A DNA stretch of 64,000 nt from Microplitis mediator. Taxonomy: Eukaryota > Arthropoda > Insecta > Hymenoptera > Braconidae. Shown one piece after another: positions 9,925 to 19,949 of this stretch (position 1 is its first letter; every line of letters begins with the position of its first letter). Both the position numbers and the translations under genes were made by a program. The stretch spans positions 26,306,422 to 26,370,421 of the forward strand of contig NC_079973.1 in assembly GCF_029852145.1 (NCBI RefSeq), read 5' to 3'. The notes beneath the pieces were generated by a model that did no database searches, was not told the DNA's origin, and was given only the letters and a program-made list of their open reading frames with translations.

Positions 9925-12900
9925 CTAGGTAGCGACTGACTGGATAGCAAGACTCAAATTACCTAAACGGGGCAGTAAATCTTTCACTGCTTGACTAACT
10001 TGTTCTTGAGGATGATTATAAAGATTTCCTGCAACAAATGAAAGCAAGCGACTTATGAAATATTTTTTTTTTAATTAATTAATTAATTGTGAGGTTCCCG
10101 TCAGGTTTCTGATAAAAAAAAAATTATTATTAATTCTTTAGTGATATCTACTCTGTAAAAAATCAGGAGTGAATTTGGAGTGATGTGGATTTTATTAAAA
10201 TTTGAATTCATTCTGAACCGGAGTTTCAATATAAAAATAAACTCCCTTTCAAAATGAATTTTACTCCAAGTAAAAAGAGTCATCAGCTCTGCATTCACTC
10301 CAGATTTTATCCGCGTTCACACCGCAAATTTTTTACGGTGTGATAAAAATTTGGTCACTAATAGAGAAAAATTCTAAAGCAGATGCGACCTCGAACGATT
10401 TATAATTTTTTAGTACTGGATCTGCAGATGTAGAAGACAGCCGACGATCATCGAAGGCCTGGACTTCTGTCCGGTGACCGGTTGACTCAAATTTGAATGT
10501 TTTATTTAAAGAATATAATTAAATTTATTCTAATTTAAAACCATCAAAATAAAAAAAAAATTTATGGAGTCGAACAGTGACATCACAGGAGTTCTATCGA
10601 CTTGCCAACGGTGCTTACCAGCGCAATATTTTATTTTTATTTCTTTAATTAATAAATGAAATGAAATTAATTAAACGAATCAACATCCAGTCATAATGTT
10701 ACATAATTAATTAAGATTTTTTATCAACTTACCTAACAGCCATAGAGTTTCTTTTCTCACGTGAACATGTGGGTAAAGCAACAACCTATTAAATAATTTC
10801 TCAACCTCAGTAATTGAATATTTTGGATTATAAAAAATAATATTTGCAGCAAATCCTGTTGGTTCGGGTATTAAATTGGCAAGTAATCTCATTGCTGCGG
10901 TTATTAATTTGGTGTCTGGAGTTTCTTGATTTATTTTAATCATCAGTAAATCAAATACCGATGATAAAATAGTACAAAGTGTATCACGGCATTCTAATTT
11001 TGAAGACAAAAGCGCTAGAACCCAAATACCTGATGAATTATCATAACAACCTCGTTCTATTATTCCTTTAGACATTTCGACAGCTTCTAAATCGCTGAAA
11101 AAAATATAAATTTAAATATAATACGATAAATTTATGGAGTAATGACATAATGACAGAGTACAGAGGAGCAATAATGCCCTGAAATTTACTTAATCAATTC
11201 GAATCCTTCGTTAAGGCACTGGGTAACTGCATAAATAATTGATGGTAAGATTATTGTGTCACAATCACGCAATAGTGAAAGTAAACGACAGAGACAGCCT
11301 TGTGCATATAATGCTTTGAATGCATTTTTACTGCCTCCACAAAGATTACCAACGGTCCAGGCACTTATTTCCTAAAAATAACTTACTCATTAATTTTTTA
11401 ATTATCACTCAATAGACGGTGATTTGATTAATTTTTATGATACCGAAGTTAGCCGACGTTTAATAATTTTTGGATTCTTTTCAAGACGATAAATTATTTT
11501 TGAAAATTGCACCTGTAGTTTTTTCGAGTTTCTACATGTGCATGTTTTAATTTATTTCAAAATTATATCAACTGACAAATGTCTACTACCCAAGTGGCAC
11601 ACTTGGCTTTGTGACAATTATAAGGAGCACAAATTTTCTATGACTCCTAGGACCAACATCTGTAGGTCTTATTTATAAAAAAAAAAATCTGAAAAACGGT
11701 TGACTCTGTGGCGAAACCCCAACTATAGAATTTTCCCCAAATAGATTTTTTATAGAATTTCTTAGGCGGAGATCCTGATCAGAATAAAAGCGTCCGATGG
11801 GTGTCTGGAGGCGAATGTCAAAAAATTTCTTTCCTTTGAGCTCAAAAAACTTAGTCCAGAAATAGTCAGAATAGCTTCCTAGGACCTCAAAACGTCGAGA
11901 TCTGATGAAAACTCGATTTTCGAGAATCGGAACGAAGTCAATGACTTCCTTTTTTTCGAAAATTTTAAATTTCTATAGCAGGGAGTTACAAACTTGGCTT
12001 TGAGACAAAATAAAATTCGTCTTGTCCTCATGACATCTCAAAGTTCTCAAAGTCTCTGTGCTACTTGGGTACATTCACAATATTTATATTTTTATATATT
12101 TTTGTAATTGATTTGTTGAAAAAAAAATCCGAAAATTGTTAATCGTCTACTAAATTCAGCTTCATTAATTTTTAGTTGATAATATATGATACTGAAGTTA
12201 GCAGACGTTTAATAAGTTTTGGATTTTTTTTTTAGACGATAAACCATGAAAAAAAAAAATATTTGAATAAATTGCACCTGTGGTTTTTTAAACTTTCTAC
12301 ATGTGCATATTTTTATTTTATTTTTTTGCAATTGATTTGTTGAAAAACGAAAATTCAAAAATTGTTAAATGTCTGCTAACTTTAGGATCATGATAATATT
12401 ACTAGTAAAGGATTGCTCAAGGTGTCCAGCTGCTCAACTAGATAAGGCCCCGCATATTTACAGAGAGTAGTGCACTGGGATTTATTTCCCAGAGCAATAT
12501 TGCAGCAACAATGTGCAGCTGCTAGCTCAATGCTGGGTTTGATGCTCGTAAGATCGCGAATCAACGCTGGTATTGAGCCTCCGACTGACAGAAATCCTTT
12601 TATATTTTGTTCGTCCTGGAATAAATGACAATTATTATCAGCATCAGCATAAATAAAACAGGAGAACTGTACCTGTATCAATGAATTTTGCAGCTTGATG
12701 TAGTCATCAATGGAAAGGGCTTTTTTTCTCAAGTCTTTTGTTTTCTTAATAATCGTATCCAAAGTCCAGGTGTCGTCGGTGGTTATCAATTCTCCTAGAG
12801 CTGCTCTACGTTTGTTTTGTTCCTCTGTCCGATGATTTCTTCTCTCCTCTATAGCTGCTTGTCGTAGTTCATCACGAATAACCTCAACGAGGCTCGTTTG

Positions 12901-12927
12901 CTGCTCAGAAAATTCTTGGTCAGCCAT
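9925..12927 (-). CDS. Armadillo-repeat protein, TMCO6-like / importin-alpha-like
   Basis: Five minus-strand exons: 12927-12673, 12615-12403, 11371-11190, 11094-10733 and 10028-9925, encoding 371 residues with GT-AG introns. The start ATG is at 12927; a GTG codon just upstream is not a start. The N-terminus is charged (VIRDELRQAAIEERRNHR), then helices follow the ARM pattern: SIPALIRDLTS, IELAAAHCCCNIALGN, SAWTVGNLCGGS, ILPSIIYAVTQCLNEG, KETLWLLGN. An arginine-rich head plus ARM repeats is the layout of TMCO6 and, more distantly, importin alpha, so a nuclear-transport-like adaptor is possible. I rate TMCO6 as the best match, not certain. Introns 2 and 4 are packed with transposons. It lies head to tail with MEIOB. 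Confidence 0.75.
10145..10343. mobile_element. Inverted-repeat element, family F copy 1
   Basis: Left end ACTCTGTAAAAAATCAGG pairs with a right end reading TTTTTTACGGTGTGATA on the other strand. The interior repeats the phrase GAGTGAAT/ATTCACTC. The same design occurs at 29887-29993 and, with CACCGGTGT phrases, at 57328-57996. It sits in the last intron of the TMCO6-like gene. Confidence 0.5.
11437..12165. mobile_element. hAT-like MITE family A, copy 2, split by a nested transposon
   Basis: The left end ATGATACCGAAGTTAGCC and the matching right end are flanked by the 8-bp duplication TAATTTTT (11429-11436 and 12166-12173). The element is broken by a 481-bp insertion at 11589-12069. Without it the copy would be about 250 bp. 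It lies in intron 2 of the TMCO6-like gene. Confidence 0.8.
11589..12069. mobile_element. Nested inverted-repeat transposon, TA-flanked
   Basis: Ends CCCAAGTGGCACA and TGTGCTACTTGGG are reverse complements with one mismatch and are bordered by TA on both sides, as in Tc1/mariner-type insertions. There is no long reading frame, so it is non-autonomous. Part of its inside (ACGTCGAGATCTGATGAAAACTC) resembles sequence in reverse orientation near 23740-23790. Confidence 0.7.
12186..12391. mobile_element. hAT-like MITE family A, copy 3
   Basis: 206-bp element with ends ATGATACTGAAGTTAGCAG and its reverse complement, flanked by the perfect 8-bp duplication GATAATAT (12178-12185 and 12392-12399). 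Its edge is only 12 bases from the splice donor of exon 2 of the TMCO6-like gene (exon end 12403), and the duplicated target forms bases +4 to +11 of that intron. Confidence 0.88.
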
Positions 12928-13291
12928 CACGATGTCTTCCTTATAAATCTATTAATAATAAGCTCACTACCAATAATAATTATTTTAATTAATCTTATAA
13001 TTATAATAAATTACTGCATAAGTTATCAAAGTCTCGTTATTTTGTTTATTATGGAGTCAGATGTACAAGAGCACAACTAAAACTGTCAGCTGATCAGCTG
13101 ATTATTGGAACTGCGTGCGCAGTTATTATTTTTGAATACAAATTTTAAATCACTGGGTTTTTTTAACAACAAAATTCATTAATTTAATTAATGATACTTA
13201 TAAAAGTATTAATTAAGTAATTGATTAATTAGAAAATTTAACAATAATAAATTATATAAAATGTAAAAGTATAAAAAATAAAAAAGTAAAT
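12928..13291. other. Intergenic region between TMCO6-like gene and MEIOB
   Basis: About 360 bp of AT-rich DNA holding the promoter of the TMCO6-like gene and the 3' end of MEIOB, both on the minus strand. No other feature is seen. Confidence 0.5.
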
Positions 13292-15345
13292 TTATGGATT
13301 AACATCAGCGGTGTCGTCGTCAAAATTTTCTTGAGAATTTATGACGTCACGAATACGTTTGAGAAACAAAATATTGTAGAGTGATCTTGGGAAGCTTGCT
13401 GACGGACCAATGACTTGGAGCTTGGCTTCGACTTGCTCCAGCTTAAATTTCCAATTTAAAGCGCTGCGTTGTTCGAATGTCATTGCCTACAATAAAAGAA
13501 CACAAGTCATTAGCGATATCATTTAATTTTGCTGCTGGATAATTGATTTTAAAATTTTACTTTGAATTCATCGGGAGTACAGCCGAGAGTTTTTTCCGCG
13601 ACTTCGCCGCTCAAACGACAGCCAACCAAATAACCGGTTTCATCTTTCAGATTAACTTTTATATAAAAATTTAGGATATTTTGCACTGGACGTCTTCCGT
13701 TTCCGCAAGCGCAGTTCAAGTTCATACACGACTCATCGGGTCCAGCTACTAGACGTTTGCACAACGCGCTAAAAAATTTGAATTTAAGTGTGAATATTTA
13801 TTTAACTGTACAGTCGAACCTTTTTTTACTCGGGTTCCATTATCTTGGAACTTCCCCTCAATCTTGACCCCCACTTCGAGCTACACCGTCTCCACCCAAT
13901 GCATTTGTGTGTCTGTATATTTATTTATGCATCATACATGCAGATGTAAGAGCGCATGTGTAGAGATTACTTTTTAAGGAAGAAAGGGCATCTGTTAACT
14001 AGGAAGTTCCAAGAAATTTCCGCTCTTCTGTAGGCTGACTGACCGAATTAATGGAGTTCGACTGCACTTATTTTATGCAATTAATACAATAGAGAGCTAA
14101 TTATTATTACATACCATCGTGTAACTAATACTGGAGTATTGACATCATCTAGATTCATTTCTGTAACTTGTCCAAATAAAACGGTGACAAATTGAACCCT
14201 CTCGCTATCACGCATTATATTTGCATTGAGTCTCTGAGTTATTTCTTTTATTGTCATAATATTTCTAATTGTTTCAGCTAAAAATTAAATTCTGTGTTAT
14301 TTTTGTTCATGAAAAACTTAACAATTATTTACAGCACACTTACTTCTAGGAACAATGAATGGATCATTGGGCATGTACTCGGACTCAGTCTTGATGGAGT
14401 TTCTGACGATTTCTGCTTTGGGTGTATTTGGATTCTCCGTAATTAAAGTTTTTCTCGTTATAAGAATCGTATTTTTCTTCTTGAATCTGTCAAAAGCAAC
14501 TTGAATGTCAGCAATAAATAGAACGGTACGTTTGGGCTCCCAATCACCAGATCTCTGGACCCAGTCGTTTTCCCAAAATTTCAAAGCCACTGTGCCGGGA
14601 TAGGAATCATCAGTTACTTCAAAGTCACGAGTTACCATCGAACGTCCTTCTCTGGTCATTATATTTTTTGATTCCCCAACCTGTAGAAAATTTATTATTT
14701 AAATAATAATAATAATCATCAGCTAAATTATTAATCAACAATTAATTACTTACGAAAGTAACGACCACAATAATATCAAAGTACTGGTCTATCAGTGCCT
14801 CCATATTTTCCATAATGTATTGGAGACTTCGAACACCTGATACACTTTTCGTGGGGACGCTCAGCAAATTTTCATACTCATTTCGGTCAGAACCGTCATG
14901 ATTCTGGATCAAGGAGACTCCTTCGTTGACGGTCAGGCTGCAGAGACTGGTCGCCGAGGGGATAAAGGCTTCGTTCTTATCACCTAGCTTTCGCTCCTGG
15001 ACCTTGGCATTGATCACATCAACGACACTGCCAATGCGAAATGCAGCACTGAGTTTGTTGATGTAATCTGGACTGCCCCAGACAGTTACATTGATCGTGT
15101 TGGCAACTGAGTCGCGCAAAGTGAATGTCCAAACAGATCTTTGTCCAGAGCGATCTAGAATAATAAAAAAAAATCATCAGAAATAATAGAAAAAAAAAAA
15201 TTACTGTTCCAATAAAATGATGCGTACTTTTGTCTTGATGATCAAAAGTTCGAGGATTCTGGCTGGTAATTATCACTCCAATTACTAGAGTGTTTTGAGC
15301 ATCAGGCTTGAGAGAGCTGATAAGCTGACGATAAACACCAGCCAT
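13292..15345 (-). CDS. hdm: MEIOB / hold'em, meiosis-specific OB-fold protein
   Basis: Single-stranded-DNA-binding relative of RPA1 that acts in meiotic recombination, with SPATA22 in mammals; Drosophila hold'em is the insect counterpart. Six exons: 15345-15228, 15154-14754, 14680-14344, 14277-14115, 13768-13561 and 13486-13292, giving 473 residues (human 471). Diagnostic matches are FRIGSVVDVINAKVQ in the first OB fold, FIADIQVAFDRFKKK and TLITENPNTPKAEI in the second, and GCRLSGEVAEKTLGCTPDEF plus MTFEQRSALNWKFKLE in the third. Cysteines 340, 343, 354, 359 and 361 form the zinc-ribbon-like cluster inside the last OB fold. All introns are GT-AG. Intron 4 holds a mariner-like MITE. The gene is divergent from ELMO, 612 bp away. 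Confidence 0.93.
13809..14070. mobile_element. Mariner-like MITE in MEIOB intron 4
   Basis: Left end CAGTCGAACCTTTTTTTACTCG pairs with right end reading, on the other strand, CAGTCGAACTCCATTAATTCG. It is about 260 bp long with no coding capacity. The end sequence style is typical of Tc1/mariner-derived MITEs. Confidence 0.65.
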
Positions 15346-15957
15346 TGTTACTAATTATTCGTTAATTAAATCTCTGGATTAATTATTTTTTTTGCGAAGA
15401 GCTAGAGCTAACGGACTACGAGCTGGATCTTTTGAAGACTGAGTTTTCGATGGTAGCCATCTTGGTGATATTTAAATCCGACGTATCAGAAACCCGCTGA
15501 AGGTCCCGACCAATAGAAGAGCAGACTTCTACTGCGCATGCGCGACTTTTAAATAATTTTTCATGAGTGTGAATATAGCAGACAATTGTCCATTTTTTAA
15601 TTTTATAATAAATCAATAAAATGTAAGTAGAGTAAAAATTAAAAAATTCATATTCAAATATTTGAAAAATCAGTACGCGCGTTTTTTTAAATTTCATTTT
15701 TTTATTTAATTCAAATTTAAAAATTGTCTCATGTCTGCTACATTCACACTCGTAGTCGCTTTCTTTGGGCGGATGTCTATGATAAAAATTCCTGATGATA
15801 CAAATATATATCTATACAAATATACACCTAAAAATGGTGTCACGTTACTATGACGAGTATGACACATTGTCTTTGTCATATTATTAATAATAAATAGCAT
15901 TGTCATTTAAATAAATAAGTAAAACAAATAGTTGTGCCAAAAAAGTTTAATTATTAA
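15346..15957. promoter_or_regulatory. Divergent intergenic region between MEIOB and ELMO
   Basis: 612 bp that must hold the 5' ends of both genes. Most of it is a short inverted-repeat element (15562-15752), so promoter sequence is limited to the flanks. The part from 15390 to 15560 is less AT-rich and may hold the MEIOB promoter. Confidence 0.5.
15562..15752. mobile_element. Inverted-repeat element, family B copy 1
   Basis: Left end CATGAGTGTGAATATAGCAG and right end CTGCTACATTCACACTCG are reverse complements apart from a few bases. A relative at 25988-26186 has an 8-bp target duplication. It lies in the shared upstream region of MEIOB and ELMO. Confidence 0.6.
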
Positions 15958-18878
15958 ATGTATACGCAAACAATTAAAATGCCAGTGCAAAAAGATTCAA
16001 ATATTGTTAAAATAGCTGTCCAAATGACAGGACAAATGCCTCAGTTAATTGAATTTAATCAAAAGCAACCATTAACTGGAATAATTCAAGTAAGTTTTCA
16101 TATTAATATATGTGTATAAATTTTTCATTGATAAATTTATTACAAAATTGTCTCATTACCGCCTATAATAATTAATTAATTTATTTGATTATCTCAATAG
16201 GGGTTATGTAACGAGTGGAGTTTGACGGACCCAGAGACGTACTCGTTGCAATTTTCAGAGAACAACAATCAGAACTATATAACTGAAAAGAATAGAAATG
16301 AAATAAAAAACGGAAGTGTTTTGAGACTGGAACACTCGCCGAGTAAAACAGCTGGTGATATTTTGCACAAATTAAATAATGGCACAGCTGATGACAAATT
16401 ATCAGCACTGAAAAAATTGAGTACCCTCAGTAATGATATTACATTTGCACATGAGTTTATCAATAAGCAAGGACTGGCGTTGATAATATCACAGGTAAGT
16501 TTATCTTGATGAAATTTTATCTGAAACGTTAAGTTCTCATGCAGGTGATCATGGAAAATCAGCTCAGAAAGCTTGAAAACATTTTTATTGGCAAATTTTT
16601 GGGCTCTTCGAGCTCAAAAAATGGCTACGCCGGCATTATATACATTTCACTGAAAAAAAAATCTCTATCGGTTGACCCTGTGGTCCAGCCCCGAAACTTC
16701 CCGCAGTTTTTGAGCTCCTTGGGCTTACAAAAATTGTCAGATGTCTGCTAAGTTTACTATCATCGATTTCAGACTGCGAGTGATGTCAGCCAACCTCACT
16801 CTGGTCTGAAATCATTTTGCTTCATTCCCTGTCACACAATATACTATTATTTATATGCATCATTAATAATCAAATGAAATTAATTTAGATTGAATCAGGA
16901 AAATATAAAACTGCAGCATTGGCATGTGCGCTCCAATCGTTCGTCGAATTAATGGATCATGGGATAGTGTCCTGGGACATTTTAGAGCCACCGTTTATCA
17001 ACAAAGTCGCAAGTTATGTCAACAATCAATCAGTATCTCAAGATACGAGTGTAATTGAGGCATCTCTTAGTATTCTAGAGAATATTGTTCTGAATTCATC
17101 TGGCAAGTACAGTTTAGTTGAAAAAGAAGTCACATTCCCGAACCTTGTGATGCATTTGCAAAGTATGTCACCGCAAATTCAACAGAACACGATAGCTTTA
17201 ATAAATGCCCTATTTTTAAAAGCTGATTTAATAAAAAGACGTGCGGTAGCAGCAACACTGCAGTCTAAACAAGTGCGCAATGTTTTTTTGACAAACGTTA
17301 TCCAGTCAACTGGGCAAGTTGGCACTGAGATGGCACATCAGCTCTACGTTCTGCAAACGCTGGTACTGAGTTTACTAGAGCAACGTATGATGACCAAAAT
17401 GGACCCGCAGGACCAGGACGCTCATGATAAAATAAAAGAATTGCGTCGTATTGCCTTCGACACTGAGGGTAACGTCAGTGGCAGTGATGTTGCCGCACGT
17501 AAACAAGGATTATTTGCCAAAGATTATAAAAAATTGGGCTTCAAGTATGACATCAACCCGGCGTTAGATTTTACCGGGACACCTCCTGGTATGCTGGCGC
17601 TTGATTGTATGATTTATTTCGCTAGGAATCATACCGAGTCGTACACTAAAGTTGTTCTGGAACATTCTTGTCGAGCTGATGAACATGAGTGTCCCTTTGG
17701 TAGGACAAGTGTTGAACTTGTCAAATTATTATGTGAGGTAATTTATTTATTTATTTATTAATTACTTCCTGGTCATTGCTGAATAATTATAAATTAATAC
17801 GACAACGAATTATTTTTCTAGGTATTGAGAATTGGAGAAGCACCAAGTGAACAAGGGCAGTCATATCACCCAATGTTTTTTACTCATGATCATCCATTCG
17901 AAGAATTTTACTGCGTGTGTATTGTGCTGCTGAACAAAACCTGGAAAGAAATGCGGGCTACTACTGAAGATTTTGTCAAAGTATTTTCCGTAGTGCGCGA
18001 GCAAATAACACGCGCACTTCAGTGTAAGCCGACGGGCCTTGACAAGTTTAGGAACAAATTGCAGCAGTTGACGTACTCGACTATCACAAATTTGTGGCAA
18101 CAGGAGAGAACCAACAGGGAAGAGTGGGAAAGTCATGCTAAGCCAATTGTTGAATTGCGTGAACAAATAACACCGGAAATTCTTGAGCTTATCCAACAGC
18201 AACGACTGGGTTTTCTTGTTGAAGGCACGAGATTCACCAAGTACAGTGCCAGGGGTCAGGTAATTGTCAGATAATTAATAATTAGTCATAAGATATCAGA
18301 AGTGATTTTACAAAATTATTTAAAATTTGTGTAGAGAATAAAAGATAAATTTTGGTATGTCCGTTTGTCACCAAATCACAAAGTATTTCATTACGGCGAT
18401 TGTGATGAAAAGTCAGTGCCGACTATTGATGACCTGCCGATGAAACTCGCTGTCGTCGATATCCGTGGACTTCTTATTGGCAGAGACTGCCCACATATGA
18501 AAGATTTACAAAGACGAAAGACAACTCATCAGTTGGCATTTTCGCTGGTTCTAGATTCTGTTGAAATATCGAATTTAGATTTTGTGGCACCAGATGAACA
18601 AGTTTTTGATTACTGGACTGATGGTATTAATGCTTTGCTTGGTATGTTATTATTTTTATTTAGGTATTTACTATAATAATTTATCATTATCAACTTATAA
18701 TTATGCTATTTGTTTAGGTAATAAAATGACAAGTAAAGAGACTGAAAATGATTTAGAAACTCTATTGTCGATGGACATTAAGCTGCGATTACTCGATGCC
18801 GAAGGCATTGATATTCCTCAAGACCCCCCACCAATACCAGAACCACCACCAAATTATGATTTTTGTTTTGAACTTTAA
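15958..18878 (+). CDS. ELMO: ELMO / Ced-12, engulfment and cell motility protein
   Basis: Partner of DOCK180-type exchange factors; the complex activates Rac in phagocytosis, migration and myoblast fusion. Six exons: 15958-16089, 16201-16494, 16889-17737, 17822-18259, 18335-18641 and 18718-18878, giving 726 residues (human ELMO1 727). Order: N-terminal Ras-binding/ARM region (YITEKNRNEIKNGSVLRL, AFVELMDHGIVSWD-like block read here as SFVELMDHGIVSWD), the ELMO domain (RMMTKMDPQDQ, DFTGTPPGMLALD, HPMFFTHDHPFEEF, LLNKTWKEMRAT), a PH domain (KFWYVRLSPNHKVFHYGD to DGINALLG) and a proline-rich DOCK/SH3-binding tail (PPPIPEPPP). Translation could also begin at the in-frame ATG at 15979, which fits the family start better. 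Intron 2 contains repeat fragments. It converges with Patsas. Confidence 0.97.
16729..16839. repeat. Repeat fragments in ELMO intron 2
   Basis: 16729-16762 matches only the right end of MITE family A (TGTCTGCTAAGTTTACTATCAT). Next to it, 16763-16839 is a hairpin with arms ATTTCAGACTGCGAGTGA and TCACTCTGGTCTGAAAT, and is related in reverse to the element at 2321-2400. Confidence 0.5.
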
Positions 18879-19949
18879 GATATTAATTATTGTTTACAAT
18901 TAATAACTAAGCACACGTGGTATAGGTTACGTGATTTTAAATAATTATTTATTATATGAACAAATTTTTATACATTTTTGACGTATCATTAATTATTATT
19001 ATTATTATTAAATGGTAAAAAAAAATAATTTCAAATTTACTTCCGGTGTAAAACTAACACTTGCAAATATGACAGTCAAGAATTTCAAGTGAAATTTTTC
19101 AAAATTATAAATTAAAATCTGGATTTATAATTTAATGTGAAGACATTATTATTTTTTTTTATTCTCTGAATTTTATTTTGACTTTTATTCATTTTGAAAA
19201 ATGTCAGCAATCGTTAACTTTTATAAAAAAAAAATTCATTAAAAATGTTCATATTAAGTTATAAATCAAGTATATTTGTATATAAATTTTTGAAAATTCT
19301 ACTCGAAATTCACGTTTTTTTTTATACATTACAATTATTCATAATAACTCATTGTAATTTTCTACAACAATATTTATAGATCACATTTTCTTACCTCTGT
19401 CAGCAGTTAATTCCAAAGTGATAAGTAACGCTTTGTTTATTTTTTTAAACTGGGAAAGATGCAGTATATTTTACCAAAGATATTAACTAAGCGTCAAGTT
19501 AAATTTTTTCTTAAGCATTTTTATTTATCGATAAAAACAATAATAACTTTTTTCTTTTACTACTGATAAATATTTACATTGCAAATATTAAACTTTTTTT
19601 TTTACATAATATATATATTTGTATTTTCATATTTTATAAATATTAAATAATTAAATAATATCCAAATATTATTATTATAAACTAAGTATGTAATTAACTT
19701 ATATATTAATTTACTCATTTTGTCAGTATTTTTAAATATTCAAATTCACATTAATGATATTATTATTATAATCATAATAAATTATATATATGATAATTAT
19801 TAATTGTTGTGCGTGTGTTATATTTTTGACTCAGTTTGTAGCATTTAATTAAAACTTAATTATTATTGACAAAAATGATTTATCTTGTGGTACTTAGCGG
19901 TAATAAAGTGAAAAAAAGTAATTGAAGTGAGTAAAGAAAGTAAAAATTA
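18879..19949. other. Convergent 3' region of ELMO and Patsas
   Basis: About 1.07 kb of strongly AT-rich DNA with the presumed 3' UTRs of the two convergent genes. No reading frame of note and no clear transposon ends are seen. Confidence 0.55.

Noticed and set aside
12928..12930. GTG start one codon upstream of the TMCO6-like ATG
   Set aside because: Nuclear animal genes normally use ATG; the next codon, at 12927, is ATG and fits.
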